In this document: piece after piece, positions 23,343 through 32,407 of the stretch
Numbering within the stretch: the stretch's first letter is position 1
Layout of the letters: the number at the start of each line of letters is the position of its first letter
Notes under the pieces: model-generated
The model's database searches: none
What the model saw: the letters and a program-made list of their open reading frames with translations, nothing else
Told to the model about the DNA's origin: nothing
Source of the DNA: CAYXVF01 sp964468125
Lineage (GTDB): Bacteria > Myxococcota > XYA12-FULL-58-9 > CAYXVF01
Assembly: GCA_964468125.1 (NCBI GenBank)
Contig: CAYXVF010000039.1
Span: 1 to 50,758, forward strand
Direction: 5' to 3'
DNA: 50,758 nucleotides
Position numbers and translations under genes: made by a program

Positions 23343-24110
23343 TCAGGGGCTTCGACGGCCGTGAAGGTACAGTTTTTCCGCCGACTCGGGCGCTTCGATG
23401 CGAAAGACGCTTGCGTCGAGGTCCGGGTCGAAAGTGAGATCTCGCAACCGGATCTCCATGTCCACTTCCGCTTCGGGCACCTCGAGCTCGAGCCGGTCTG
23501 GAAGCCCGCGTTCGCCACGCCCCTCGACCCTGACTTCCGAAACGAGCACCTGCCCCCGCATCGCCACTGCTCGCTCCGTTCGCGCCGACTCGGGGTCCAC
23601 GTAGAGCTCCCGCGTGAGGCCGTCGTTCTCCCATCGCGCGCGCAAGAGCCCTTCAGTGGCAAATACCTCCGCGTTTTCGGGCGGCAGGAGATCGCCACAG
23701 AGCAAATCGACCCACTCCTCTGCCCCCATCCCGAGCGGGGCGAAGCTCAAGAGCTCGTCGATGGTCTCCGGCTTGGCAGGCCCATAGATGAATCGATTGG
23801 TCTTGAAGTCGAGAAGCTGGAGCTCAACCCCGTCGGTCGCGAATGCCTCAATCACCCCGCCGTGCGGTCCTTGAATTTCGTAACGCAAGGACGCGGGTCT
23901 AGAAAGGGCCAGGGTTGCGGTTCCCCTCACCCGCCCGTCAGGGCCAAAATAGGTCAGACGCGCCTCGGCGACGTAGCTCTTCACAGGAGCACGCGCGGCG
24001 AGCATTCGCGCCCTGAGCTCCTCGATACTCAAAGTCGGGATGACACGGTCACCTCCCGTGCTGGCGCAGCAGGTGCACATCAGCAGCGCGAGTGGAAGCC
24101 ATCGTTTCAT
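23343..24110 (-). CDS. LolB-like / DUF4292 exported protein
   Basis: A probable outer-membrane lipoprotein or exported protein (255 aa). The signal segment ends in a cysteine cluster (C12, C14, C15, followed by A-S-T-G-G). None of these has a textbook -1 residue, so the lipidation site is uncertain. The rest is a beta-rich fold with a Y-V-A-E-A-R-L-T-Y strand, R-P-A-S-L-R-Y-E-I and F-A-T-D-G-V-E-L-Q-L-L-D. This pattern is typical of DUF4292 and of the LolA/LolB fold, in which a half-barrel cradles lipid chains. Its start overlaps the stop of the TPR gene (TGATG). In Pseudomonas a TPR gene (PA4667, LbcA) lies next to lolB, so the pairing supports a LolB-type role in receiving lipoproteins. Function is inferred, not shown. 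Confidence 0.7.
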   Translation of the reverse strand: MKRWLPLALLMCTCCASTGGDRVIPTLSIEELRARMLAARAPVKSYVAEARLTYFGPDGRVRGTATLALSRPASLRYEIQGPHGGVIEAFATDGVELQLLDFKTNRFIYGPAKPETIDELLSFAPLGMGAEEWVDLLCGDLLPPENAEVFATEGLLRARWENDGLTRELYVDPESARTERAVAMRGQVLVSEVRVEGRGERGLPDRLELEVPEAEVDMEIRLRDLTFDPDLDASVFRIEAPESAEKLYLHGRRSP

Positions 24111-25879
24111 CAGGTTCCCCGTTTCGACGATCGGACGCGGCGTTCGCTCCTTCTCTTCAATCGTTCTTCCAAGAGCCGCCGTGTTTCGACGCTCGGGTTG
24201 TGGCTTTGCGCTTCACGGTAGGAGGCACGCGCTTCTCGTTCCCGCCCCATGGCCCGCTGTACGTCTCCCAGATGCAGCAGCAACACCGCCTCTGGACCAT
24301 CCAAGCGAATCGCTCGGTCAACGAACCGCAACGCAGCGGCCAGCTCGCCTCTGCGGTAGTGCAACCAGCCGAGACTGTCCGTGATGTAGCCCTCATCGAA
24401 GCTCAGCCGATAGGCTCGACGCAGGAGCACCTCGGCTCGGTCCAGATTCTGCCCCGCATCGGCGAGGGTGAATCCGAGTGCGTTCAAACGCGCAGCGTTA
24501 CCCGGCGATTCCGCCAGGAGCTGCTCGAAGATCTCCAGGCCCCGTTCGAGCTCGCCGTAGCGGCTGTAGGCGTCGGCGAGACGAAGATCGATCTCGACGT
24601 CCCGCGGATATTCGTCGTCGAGCTTTCTCAGGCGTGCGAGCGCGTCGTCGGTCGCGTCAAAGTAGTCGGAGATCTGAGCCTCGGCGAGCTCTCGCTCGCG
24701 CGCCGCGAGGCGATCGCCCGCGTGGTCTACGAAGCGCCGAAAGGCTTCCCGCGCCTGCTCGAGCGTTGGAGCCCAGGTCGCGACGAGCGCCGCCTCCCCT
24801 GCCACGACATCCAGACGTGCACCGCCCTCCAGCATGTCCCGTACCGCCGCCATCGCACGTTCCGTGCGACCGAGCGCGGACTCGCAGCGGGCGAGGCGGC
24901 GCAGCGCGCGCGTATCGTCGATTCCACGAAGCCGACGGACGCAGGCGTCCGCCCTTCCCCGAAGTTGCTCGAGCTCGCCGAGGTAGATGCGGATCTCCTC
25001 GCTTTCGAGCTCGAGACTCTCGAGGTAGGCGATCGCGTCGTCGATCTGCCCCTCGACCGCCAAGCCTCGAGCGACCCCGAGCGCGGCGCGATACTCCCGG
25101 CCGGCCAAGCGTTTTGCTTCGCGCAGGTAGACCTCCGCATCCGCGCGATTCGCGGCGCGCTCGAATCGGTACACGAGCATGAAGAGCTGGGGCTCATTCG
25201 GGTAATGGGTGAAAAGCCGCACCAAGGCGTCCGAGGCGCGATGCGTGCGTCCAACAAGGTCGTGCACTCGCATCTCGCTCAGGGCCGCAGCACGGTTTGA
25301 CGGGCGTTGGGCGCGGGCTCTCGTGTAGAGCTCGAGGGCGTGGCTCAAGTCCCGGTGGTCCTCGAAGGCGGCTCCCATCGCGTGCAGCATCTCAACGTTC
25401 GAGGCATCAGCGTCCGCAGCACGCCGCGCGACGGCCCAGGCCCGCTGTTTCTGTCCCACCCAAAGCAGCGCGTCGACGAGCGTGGGGGTCGCAACATCGC
25501 GGGTGGCGCTGCTACCTCCCGCAATGGTCAGGGGCGCGATCGCGTCCGAAAAACGCTCTTCGGCTGTCGCGAAGCTCCCCGCGCGCAAATTGAGCATCGG
25601 ATCTTCGGGTGCTCGCTCGAGCCCGGCGTCAACGATCGCCTTCGCCTTGTCACGCTCGCCGGCCTGCAACCACGCTTCGCTCAGCTTCGCGTGAATGAAC
25701 GGAGACTCCGGATCGTAGAGAAGGGCGAGGCGCAGGTGCGGAACCGCAGCGGAGGCGTGTCCGCGCGACAAGAAATGCAGCCCCCGCATCAGGTGAGACA
25801 ACCCGGCGGTTTCGACCTCGGGCGGCGTCGGCTCGACCTCGTAGACGGTCAACAGGGCGATCAGGAGCGCGACGCTCAA
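24110..25879 (-). CDS. TPR-repeat protein, partner of the LolB-like gene
   Basis: A 589-residue repeat protein with a short hydrophobic N-terminus (about 2-12), probably an export signal. It contains more than ten tetratricopeptide repeats, each recognisable by A/L-x-x-x-L-x-x-A/G-x-x-x-x-A patterns. The C-terminal four (about 455-560) match the family seen next to lolB in pseudomonads: L-N-A-L-G-F-T-L-A-D-A-G then I-T-D-S-L-G-W-L-H-Y-R-R-G. The last 20 residues are strongly basic. The start codon is TTG, overlapping the stop of the preceding zinc-ribbon gene (TTGA), which indicates translational coupling. A role as periplasmic scaffold for protein complexes is inferred. Confidence 0.85.
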   Translation of the reverse strand: MSVALLIALLTVYEVEPTPPEVETAGLSHLMRGLHFLSRGHASAAVPHLRLALLYDPESPFIHAKLSEAWLQAGERDKAKAIVDAGLERAPEDPMLNLRAGSFATAEERFSDAIAPLTIAGGSSATRDVATPTLVDALLWVGQKQRAWAVARRAADADASNVEMLHAMGAAFEDHRDLSHALELYTRARAQRPSNRAAALSEMRVHDLVGRTHRASDALVRLFTHYPNEPQLFMLVYRFERAANRADAEVYLREAKRLAGREYRAALGVARGLAVEGQIDDAIAYLESLELESEEIRIYLGELEQLRGRADACVRRLRGIDDTRALRRLARCESALGRTERAMAAVRDMLEGGARLDVVAGEAALVATWAPTLEQAREAFRRFVDHAGDRLAARERELAEAQISDYFDATDDALARLRKLDDEYPRDVEIDLRLADAYSRYGELERGLEIFEQLLAESPGNAARLNALGFTLADAGQNLDRAEVLLRRAYRLSFDEGYITDSLGWLHYRRGELAAALRFVDRAIRLDGPEAVLLLHLGDVQRAMGREREARASYREAQSHNPSVETRRLLEERLKRRSERRVRSSKRGT

Positions 25880-27672
25880 CGTTTCTTTCGCTTCCGTTTC
25901 TTGCGGCCGCGCCGGGATCGGCGCTTCTTCTTTTTCTTTACCGGCTCTACCTCGTCTTCCGCTGCGGCGACCGCTTCGCCCTCGTTGGGCTCGAGACCTT
26001 CTGCTGAAGGATCGGCCGTTGGCTCGGCAGCTTCCCCAGGCTCTGGCGCGACGTTTGCGACCGCAGCGGCAGCGGCCTGCTCGGCGAGCTCCTGCAGGTG
26101 TGCAGCCCAGAGCTTCGCCCGCTCGTGTTCCGGCGCCGCGGACAAGACTTGCTCAATCCGCGCACGGGCCGCTTCTACGTCGTCTTCCTCGAGCGCGATC
26201 TGAGCGAGGACGAAGCGCGCACGCTGCAGGTCCGCCTGAGTTGTCAATAAGCCGCCGAGGATTTCCCGCGCCCGCTCCGGCGACGGGTCCAATCCGGCGT
26301 GCGCGCGCCCGAGCGCGAGCGCCACCCATGGAGACGGCGGCTTGACCCAATCCACCGCATCGAAACTCGTCCCGCGACTCGCGAGACTCTTTTCGGCCAT
26401 GTCTCGGCTCTGACGCAACGCCTCGTCGGATATGCTGTAGTAGACGGCGGCCGCTTCGAGCACCGTCGGATCGTTCGGTGCCTGCACGAGCGCCTCATTG
26501 AGCGCAGAGAAGCCTTCGTCGATGTCGTTGCGGCCGGTCTGCATCAGGGCATTCGATTCCTTGGAGAGCTGCTCGAGCTGCTCTCGAAGCGCCTCGGCGT
26601 TCTCCGAACCCTCCTCTGTCGCCTCGAGCTCGCGGGCGAGCCTTCGGCCCCTTTGAACCAAGAATCGGCCCCGTTCTTCGACATTTGCCCCCCGCATGAC
26701 CTTCGCCATGCCGAGAAGCGCTTGCGCTTGCGCATTCTCCGGCGCTACCTCGAGGGCGAAACGAAACTCAGAGACCGCTTGCTGGTAGCCGTTGTCCGTG
26801 TCGAGCCTGAGCGCTTTGCGACCGCTCTCGACCCGCGTCAAAAACTGCTCGGACTCGGCGGGCTCTCCTCCGAAAAAGGACCAGACGATCGCAACGAGCA
26901 ACAGAAACCCGATGCCCCCCGCCGCCAGGACCGCCAACCTGCGCTTGCCCACCTGGAATTGCTCGCCGAGGTCGTCGTCGAGGTCGAGGTCGTCGGCAAG
27001 CATCGGCTCGGTGATCGGATCGGCTGGGCTGCCGGGATCGAGAGGCTCTGGCATTACCGGTGCGATCGGCGCCGTCATGCGGCGAACGGGCTCCTGCACA
27101 CCCACCTCTTCGGGAAGGGGCGGCTCGGGGACGGAGATCGGCTCGGCCTCCGACGTTGGGATCTCCTCCAACAAACTCGCATCCGCTTCCGGGATCGAAT
27201 CAATGTCCTTCGGCTCGATCGGCGCGGTGTCTTCGAGAGCTGCGCGTTCCTCATCGCGTAGGCGAACTTTCAGGGTCTTCTGATCCGGCTCGTTCGGAAT
27301 CGAGGGCTCGTCCGCCGCGAGGTCGTCGAGCGCCGCTGCGGTGAGTGGCGACGGGTCCGGCGAGCCGATCACCCGGTTCTCAGTACTGTCGAGCTCGTCG
27401 CTGACAAAGAAAACGCTGTTGCATTGCGTGCACTGGGCGTCGTAGCCGCCCGATGCAATGTCCTTGGCCGGGAACTGGTATTGGGAGTCGCAGGTGGGAC
27501 ATCCGACGGTCACGATTCGATTAGCGTCAGGAATCGGTTGTTGGCCCGTCGGCTCCGGCTCTACGAAGAACACGCAAGAGCAGTTGGTGCACTGAGCGTC
27601 ATAGCCTCGCGCGGGGATCGCGGAGGAATCAAACTGGTACACGGCACCACATTCGGGACAAGAGACTCGCAT
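25876..27672 (-). CDS. tandem MJ0042 zinc-ribbon, membrane-spanning TPR protein
   Basis: A 598-residue single-pass membrane protein of a kind frequent in Myxococcota. Two MJ0042-type zinc ribbons open it: Cys5, Cys8, Cys28, Cys31 and Cys58, Cys61, Cys81, Cys84. An acidic Pro/Glu/Asp-rich linker (about 90-240) follows, then one TM helix (246-267), a helical TPR-like region (about 275-530), an Ala/Glu/Pro-rich segment, and a 20-residue tail made almost only of Lys and Arg (579-598). With ribbons inside, the TPR part and basic tail would face the periplasm. I chose the start at 27672 because M-R-V-S-C-P-E-C is the usual family opening; ATG at 27684 is the alternative. First gene of a coupled three-gene operon. 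The role is unknown. Confidence 0.85.
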   Translation of the reverse strand: MRVSCPECGAVYQFDSSAIPARGYDAQCTNCSCVFFVEPEPTGQQPIPDANRIVTVGCPTCDSQYQFPAKDIASGGYDAQCTQCNSVFFVSDELDSTENRVIGSPDPSPLTAAALDDLAADEPSIPNEPDQKTLKVRLRDEERAALEDTAPIEPKDIDSIPEADASLLEEIPTSEAEPISVPEPPLPEEVGVQEPVRRMTAPIAPVMPEPLDPGSPADPITEPMLADDLDLDDDLGEQFQVGKRRLAVLAAGGIGFLLLVAIVWSFFGGEPAESEQFLTRVESGRKALRLDTDNGYQQAVSEFRFALEVAPENAQAQALLGMAKVMRGANVEERGRFLVQRGRRLARELEATEEGSENAEALREQLEQLSKESNALMQTGRNDIDEGFSALNEALVQAPNDPTVLEAAAVYYSISDEALRQSRDMAEKSLASRGTSFDAVDWVKPPSPWVALALGRAHAGLDPSPERAREILGGLLTTQADLQRARFVLAQIALEEDDVEAARARIEQVLSAAPEHERAKLWAAHLQELAEQAAAAAVANVAPEPGEAAEPTADPSAEGLEPNEGEAVAAAEDEVEPVKKKKKRRSRRGRKKRKRKKR

Positions 27673-27760
27673 CAGCGGAAACATCCGGCGGCCAACGGGC
27701 GCACCGTTCTTTCTTCAAACACCCTCAAGGTTAGCCCACCGAGCGACGGGACAAAACGTT

Positions 27761-28495
27761 TCATCTGCGACCGTAGATCAGGAACTCGCGGTTGCCCTTG
27801 GCCCCGGTGATCGGGCTCGGAATCGTCCCCACGTGCGTGAGACCCGCGCGTGGCAAGAAGCTCTCGAGGCTGCGCACGGCCTCGTCCCGCGCCGCATCAT
27901 CTCGAACAATCCCACCTTTGCCTACTCGTTCCTTACCGACCTCGAACTGCGGCTTGACCAAGGAAACCAGATCGACGTGCTCCGCGGCGAGCTCGAGGGC
28001 CGGCGGGATCACCAGCTTCAGACTGATGAAGGACACATCGATGACGATGAGCTCGACGGGCTCAGGAACGAGCTCCCGCGTCGCAGCACGAATGTTCACT
28101 TTTTCGTGGACGACCACCCGCGCGTCGTTGCGCAAGGGCCAGGCGAGCTGGTTGTAACCCACGTCGATGGCGTAGACCTTCGCAGCCCCCCGCTGAAGCA
28201 AACAATCCGTGAAGCCCCCGGTGGACGCACCCACGTCGAGAGCCACGCGCCCCTCGACGTCGATTCCGAAATGGCCGAGCGCTGCATCGAGCTTGAGTCC
28301 ACCTCGGGACACAAACGGCAGCGTTTCCCCCTTGAGCACGAGCTCCGCGTCGTCGGCGACCATGGCGCCCGGCTTGCCGATCTGGTGGCCGTTTTCGTCG
28401 AGGATCGCCCCGGCCAGGATCAGAGCCTGGGCCTTGGCGCGCGACTCGGCGAGGCCGAGCTCGAGCACGCGTGCATCCGCCCGCGTCTTCGCCAC
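27761..28495 (-). CDS. tlyA: TlyA family rRNA 2'-O-methyltransferase
   Basis: TlyA-type proteins methylate ribose of rRNA using S-adenosylmethionine (characterised in mycobacteria, where loss gives capreomycin resistance); some are also described as haemolysins. The 244 residues hold an S4 RNA-binding domain (about 1-62) and an FtsJ/RrmJ-like methyltransferase domain with D-V-G-A-S-T-G-G-F-T-D motif I (about 87-97), the V-I-D-V-S-F-I-S-L motif and L-V-K-P-Q-F-E. The start is GTG, sharing its G with the xseB stop (TAGTGG), so the two are coupled. The order xseA-xseB-tlyA is also seen in other bacteria, near isoprenoid genes; here no ispA or dxs follows. Confidence 0.92.
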   Translation of the reverse strand: MAKTRADARVLELGLAESRAKAQALILAGAILDENGHQIGKPGAMVADDAELVLKGETLPFVSRGGLKLDAALGHFGIDVEGRVALDVGASTGGFTDCLLQRGAAKVYAIDVGYNQLAWPLRNDARVVVHEKVNIRAATRELVPEPVELIVIDVSFISLKLVIPPALELAAEHVDLVSLVKPQFEVGKERVGKGGIVRDDAARDEAVRSLESFLPRAGLTHVGTIPSPITGAKGNREFLIYGRR

Positions 28496-28716
28496 TAAGC
28501 TCCGTCCGGATCAAACGACTCGGTTTCGCCGTTCTCGAGGAGCTTCGCGAGGCGCGACTCCGCCTCGTCCAGACGCTTCGTGCCGGAGCGGTAGAGTCGG
28601 ACGCCCTCCTCGTACAGCTTCAGTGCGTCCTCCAACTTCGGTTCACCGGATTCGAGTTTCTCGGCGATCCCTTCGAGGCGCTCGAGCACTTCTTCAAACG
28701 CGGGTTCTTCGGCCAT
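28495..28716 (-). CDS. xseB: exodeoxyribonuclease VII small subunit
   Basis: A 73-residue helical protein that binds XseA to form ExoVII, which degrades single-stranded DNA from both ends. It shows the family's F-E-E-x-L-x-R-L-E-x-I start, L-E-S-G-E-P-K-L-E-D-A-L and L-Y-E-E-G-V-R-L. It lies one base after the xseA stop and overlaps the tlyA start by one base. Its length is normal. Confidence 0.95.
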   Translation of the reverse strand: MAEEPAFEEVLERLEGIAEKLESGEPKLEDALKLYEEGVRLYRSGTKRLDEAESRLAKLLENGETESFDPDGA

Positions 28717-28717
28717 C

Positions 28718-30196
28718 TCACTCTCCCTGACTGTTCTGTTCGCCTTCGGGCGGATGGATCTGATTCACGGTAGCCCGAAGCATGCCCCTGTGAAGACGCA
28801 CTTCGAGACTTTCACCGGGTGCGACCGCCGCCGCACTACGAACGATTTGCCCTTCAGTGTCGAGCGCGATTGCGTAGCCACGTTCGAGCACCGCAAGCGG
28901 CGACAGAGCATGCAGACGTGTCGCGAGACGGTCCATGCTGTTGCGTGCGTCGCGTAGCTCGCCACGAAACGCCGTATCGGCGCGCGTGTGTTGGCGTGCC
29001 ATTTCCGAGCGCAGGTGCTGAAGCCGCGCCCTCGGATGGTGCGGCTGGAGCCCACGCTCGAGCCGATCGAGCGCTCTGCGACTCTCCGCGAGCCTCGCTT
29101 TGATCGCCGCGTCGAGGCGGTGGAGCACCAAATCGAGCGACTGCGCGTATTCACGAAGAGCTCCTTGCGCATCACCCAGTCGGTGCCGGCTCGCGTCCAG
29201 GCGATGGCGATCGCGGCTCAAGCGCTGACGCAGCGCCTGGCTCCCGCGGACCAGCCCTCCCGTCAGCCGCTGTCGAAGCTCGCTGGCCACGGGAAAGACC
29301 AGCTCCGCCGCCGCTGACGGCGTGGGGGCGCGAAGGTCGGCGACGAAATCGGCGATCGTGAAATCCGTCTCGTGCCCCACCGCCGAGACTACGGGTACCG
29401 CGCAGGCGGCGATCGCACGCGCGACCTTCTCGTCGTTGTACCCCCAGAGATCCTCGAGGGAGCCCCCGCCCCGTCCGACGATGATCACGTCGACGTCACC
29501 GGTTTCTCCGAGGCGCGAGGCTCGTCGCAGCCCTCGGGCGATCGATCCGGCGGACTCGGAACCCTGCACGGCGGTGGGAACGAGAAGGATGTTCGCCTTC
29601 GGATAGCGGCGCTGCGCCACATGAATGATATCTCGGATCACCGCACCGGTAGGGCTCGTCACAACCGCCACCCGCCGGGGGAGCAGGGGCAGGCGACGTT
29701 TGCGCTCCGGCGCGAAGAGGCCCTCGTCTCGAAGTTTCTCCTTGAGCTGCTCAAAGGCGGCTTGCAGCGCGCCGGCCCCCAAGGGCTCGAGGCGTTGAAC
29801 CGACAGCTGGTAACGACCATAGGCGGAATAGATGGTGAGCCGGCCGTGGGCGACCACCTCCGTGCCGTCCTTCAAATCGAACTTCAGTCGCGACGCCTCT
29901 CGCCGAAACATCACCGCCGGAAGCTGGCTGTTCTCGTCCTTGAGGCTGAAGTACCAGTGGCCACCCCGGCCGAGCTTGCAGCCCGAGACCTCGCCGACGA
30001 CCGCCACGCGCCCGAGCTCTCCCTCGAGCAGCCCTCTCGCGCGCGCGTTGAGCTGCGTCACCGTCAGGGGGGCAGCCTCTTCTTCCGCAGCAGTCGACTC
30101 GGGGCCTTTCGGGGGCGCTTCGGGCGGCACCTCAGACCGCCCAGCCCCATTGCGTTCGCGGGCCTTTCGGGCGGCGTATGAAAATAGGTCGTCCAC
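28718..30196 (-). CDS. xseA: exodeoxyribonuclease VII large subunit
   Basis: The catalytic subunit of ExoVII (492 aa). A charged N-terminal extension (about 1-40, Pro/Glu-rich) precedes the OB-fold DNA-binding domain (about 42-145, L-T-V-T-Q-L-N-A-R-A). The catalytic core follows with A-V-V-T-S-P-T-G-A-V-I-R-D-I, V-G-R-G-G-G-S-L-E-D-L-W and A-V-G-H-E-T-D-F-T-I, then a long coiled coil and the closing L-E-R-G-Y-A-I-A segment. The extension is longer than in E. coli; everything else is standard. Co-transcribed with xseB and tlyA, and probably with the FHA gene 53 bp downstream on the same strand. Confidence 0.95.
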   Translation of the reverse strand: MDDLFSYAARKARERNGAGRSEVPPEAPPKGPESTAAEEEAAPLTVTQLNARARGLLEGELGRVAVVGEVSGCKLGRGGHWYFSLKDENSQLPAVMFRREASRLKFDLKDGTEVVAHGRLTIYSAYGRYQLSVQRLEPLGAGALQAAFEQLKEKLRDEGLFAPERKRRLPLLPRRVAVVTSPTGAVIRDIIHVAQRRYPKANILLVPTAVQGSESAGSIARGLRRASRLGETGDVDVIIVGRGGGSLEDLWGYNDEKVARAIAACAVPVVSAVGHETDFTIADFVADLRAPTPSAAAELVFPVASELRQRLTGGLVRGSQALRQRLSRDRHRLDASRHRLGDAQGALREYAQSLDLVLHRLDAAIKARLAESRRALDRLERGLQPHHPRARLQHLRSEMARQHTRADTAFRGELRDARNSMDRLATRLHALSPLAVLERGYAIALDTEGQIVRSAAAVAPGESLEVRLHRGMLRATVNQIHPPEGEQNSQGE

Positions 30197-30249
30197 CGAC
30201 CCGTTCTAGACCGAAGTGACGTTGATTTGAACCAGTCCCCGGCCGGCCC

Positions 30250-32181
30250 CTACTTGATCCCGAGCATTTCCTTGAGCTCCGGTACGTCGGGACGGTTTGG
30301 GCAGTACTCGATATAGGTCTTGTAGTTGCGCCTCGCCTTCGCGGTGTTCCCGAGCTCCGCGTGCACGATGCCGAGCGTGCGGTAGCAGCTGCAGTTTCGC
30401 GCGTTTTCGCGCACGCACGATTGCAGTGGCTCGAGCGCCTCCTCGAACCTCCCGGCCTTCACCAGAGCTACCGCCTCTTTGTGGTACTCCTGCTTCTCTG
30501 CGGGGGCCTCCGCCTTGGGCTCGCCCTTCTCCGCCTTGGGCTTCTCGGGTTTGGGTTTGGGTTTGGGGGCGCTCTTCGTCGGCGCGACTCGACGCACGGG
30601 AGTAGGTCGGCCCCCCTTGGCGGTGCTGCGCCGCTGCTCGCTCACCTGCTCGAGAAGCATCGCCGAAGCCTCAGGATCCTGCTCTGACAGACTCTCGGCG
30701 ATCGCCTGCGCATCGTCGTAGCGGCGCTCTTCGAGGGCGAGGGTCGCATCGTCCAGTAACCTGACGATCTCGACTTTTTCGCGGGCCTTGACGGCGAGCT
30801 TCTGCGCCTGGGGCGATAGCGTGCTCTGCTCCGGGATGCTCTCGAACTCCTGCAGCGCCCCGGCCCAATCGTCTTCACTCTGGAGATCCAAGGCCGTCTC
30901 AAAGGCCCGCGCCGCCTTGCGTTCGATTTCGATCCGGGTCTTTGCCCGCGTCGCGTCCGGCTGACCGGGCTCCAACGCCAGGATCGAGTCCGCGGCCTGA
31001 TCCGCGGTCTCCCATTCGCGCTCGACCATCGCGTCCTTCATGCGAATCACGAGCGGCGCAACCCGGGAAGACGGCTTGCTCGCTTCCCTTGCCGACTCCC
31101 CCGCGCCCTCGACCGGGACGAGCTCTTCTCCGCCGCGGGTGAGGAGCACAGCCAAAACGGCGGCCAAGAGCAAGACGACGACACCGAGGCCCGCGTAGAG
31201 AAGGGTGTTCGAGGATGAGGGCGCACGGACATCAGAGAGCGTCTGTTTGCTGGCCGCGGTGAACCCCGGATTCGTGACCTCGCGTGGCGGCACATACTCG
31301 GAGACGGGCTCGAGGTCTTCCACCGGTGCCAAAGGCTTTCCTTGATGCGAGCTCTTGCTGATCGCCGCCAGCTCCTCCGGCTGGAAAGCGTAGTGCTCAC
31401 CGGGGGGCACGAAGCGCAGCTTCACGTGTCCGAGCTCGATCAGATCGCCGGACTTGAGCTCGATCTGCGCATACTCCTCGCCATTCACGAGCGTACCGTT
31501 GGCACTCTTCATGTCGATGATGCGAAAGGCGTCCCCACTGACGAGGATCTTCGCATGATGCCTGGACACTGAGCGGTGGTCGATGGCGATGTCGTTGTCT
31601 TCGGTCCGACCGATCACCGCTTCGTCACGCCCGACCTCGAACTCGCGGCCTGCGAATTGCGTGCTGACACACAACAAGCGCGCTCTTGCTCCCGTGATCG
31701 TCTGCGAGTCGCGGCGCTCCGGTCGCTCGTCCATCTGGTCCACGCGAATGATCGCGGTGGGTTCGTGACGTTGCTTTGGCTCACTCGGGTCGACAATCTC
31801 GTGACCGTCCTCCATCCGGAAATTCGGACGGGTGACCTCCGCCCCCTCCGGTGGCCCCGCGCGCTGGGTCGTCTCCTCCGTGCGACGGCTCATGCCCTCG
31901 CCACGAAGCTCGAGCTGGAAGTCGCCGACGCGCAGAATGTCGCCCTCGTGAATGTCCTGGCGGTGCTTGACCCGATCGCCGTTGATAAAGATGCCGTTGT
32001 AGGAGTCGAGGTCCTCGGCGAAGAGAGTGCCGTTCTCGCGGACGAGGCGTGCGTGTCGACGCGACACGTTGCGCTCGTTTAGACGGATCGTGTTGTTCTC
32101 GTCGCGCCCGACGGTGGCTTCGCCGAGCTCGATCGGTACGACGCTACGGCGACCCTCATCATCCTCGATGATGAGCTTCAT
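30250..32181 (-). CDS. double-FHA, single-pass membrane TPR protein
   Basis: A 643-residue protein. FHA1 covers about 1-95 (S-R-R-H-A-R, then S-Y-N-G-I-F-I-N-G) and FHA2 about 165-258 (I-G-R-T-E-D-N-D, S-V-S-R-H-H-A, S-A-N-G-T-L-V-N-G). Both keep the Arg/Ser/His/Asn set that reads phosphothreonine. A TM helix is at 326-347. The outer part is helical, with a Lys/Pro-rich linker (about 540-570) and a TPR-like end (about 575-643) containing a Cys-x-Cys (N-C-S-C-Y). Phosphorylated Ser/Thr-kinase targets would bind inside the cell while the TPR part works in the periplasm. The start at 32181 gives the usual FHA opening; a GTG at 32211 would add ten residues. No kinase gene is near. Confidence 0.85.
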   Translation of the reverse strand: MKLIIEDDEGRRSVVPIELGEATVGRDENNTIRLNERNVSRRHARLVRENGTLFAEDLDSYNGIFINGDRVKHRQDIHEGDILRVGDFQLELRGEGMSRRTEETTQRAGPPEGAEVTRPNFRMEDGHEIVDPSEPKQRHEPTAIIRVDQMDERPERRDSQTITGARARLLCVSTQFAGREFEVGRDEAVIGRTEDNDIAIDHRSVSRHHAKILVSGDAFRIIDMKSANGTLVNGEEYAQIELKSGDLIELGHVKLRFVPPGEHYAFQPEELAAISKSSHQGKPLAPVEDLEPVSEYVPPREVTNPGFTAASKQTLSDVRAPSSSNTLLYAGLGVVVLLLAAVLAVLLTRGGEELVPVEGAGESAREASKPSSRVAPLVIRMKDAMVEREWETADQAADSILALEPGQPDATRAKTRIEIERKAARAFETALDLQSEDDWAGALQEFESIPEQSTLSPQAQKLAVKAREKVEIVRLLDDATLALEERRYDDAQAIAESLSEQDPEASAMLLEQVSEQRRSTAKGGRPTPVRRVAPTKSAPKPKPKPEKPKAEKGEPKAEAPAEKQEYHKEAVALVKAGRFEEALEPLQSCVRENARNCSCYRTLGIVHAELGNTAKARRNYKTYIEYCPNRPDVPELKEMLGIK

Positions 32182-32407
32182 GCTCGCCTGCGCTGCTGTT
32201 GCCTGCTCCACGGCTGATGGCTACTCGCGCTCGGTCCGGTTGGTCAAAATCCACACGTGGGGGCAACCACGCAAAAAATCAGGTAGCACAAAGCTCGAGT
32301 CGCCGCGAGTCCGACCGGCCCATGTCTCGGCGCCGATTCCCCGCTCTTTTGCACCACCTCGGCCTCTTATATTAGCCCGAGGGGCCCCGTTCGGTTAAGC
32401 AAAGCGC
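32182..32407. promoter_or_regulatory. divergent region between FHA-TPR gene and sugar pyrophosphorylase gene
   Basis: These 226 bp hold promoter activity for both directions by position. On the minus strand TTAACC then, after 18 bp, TAATAT is a fair sigma-70 match (four of six each); the two AT-rich boxes lie about 32370-32400. On the plus strand TATATT (32368-32373) could be a -10 but no -35 sits at a proper distance. GGGGCCCC lies between these AT boxes and might be an operator. Nothing else is recognised. Confidence 0.35.

Noticed and set aside
32349..32373. Promoter TTGCAC with TATATT before the sugar pyrophosphorylase gene
   Set aside because: The spacer is 13 bp, too short.
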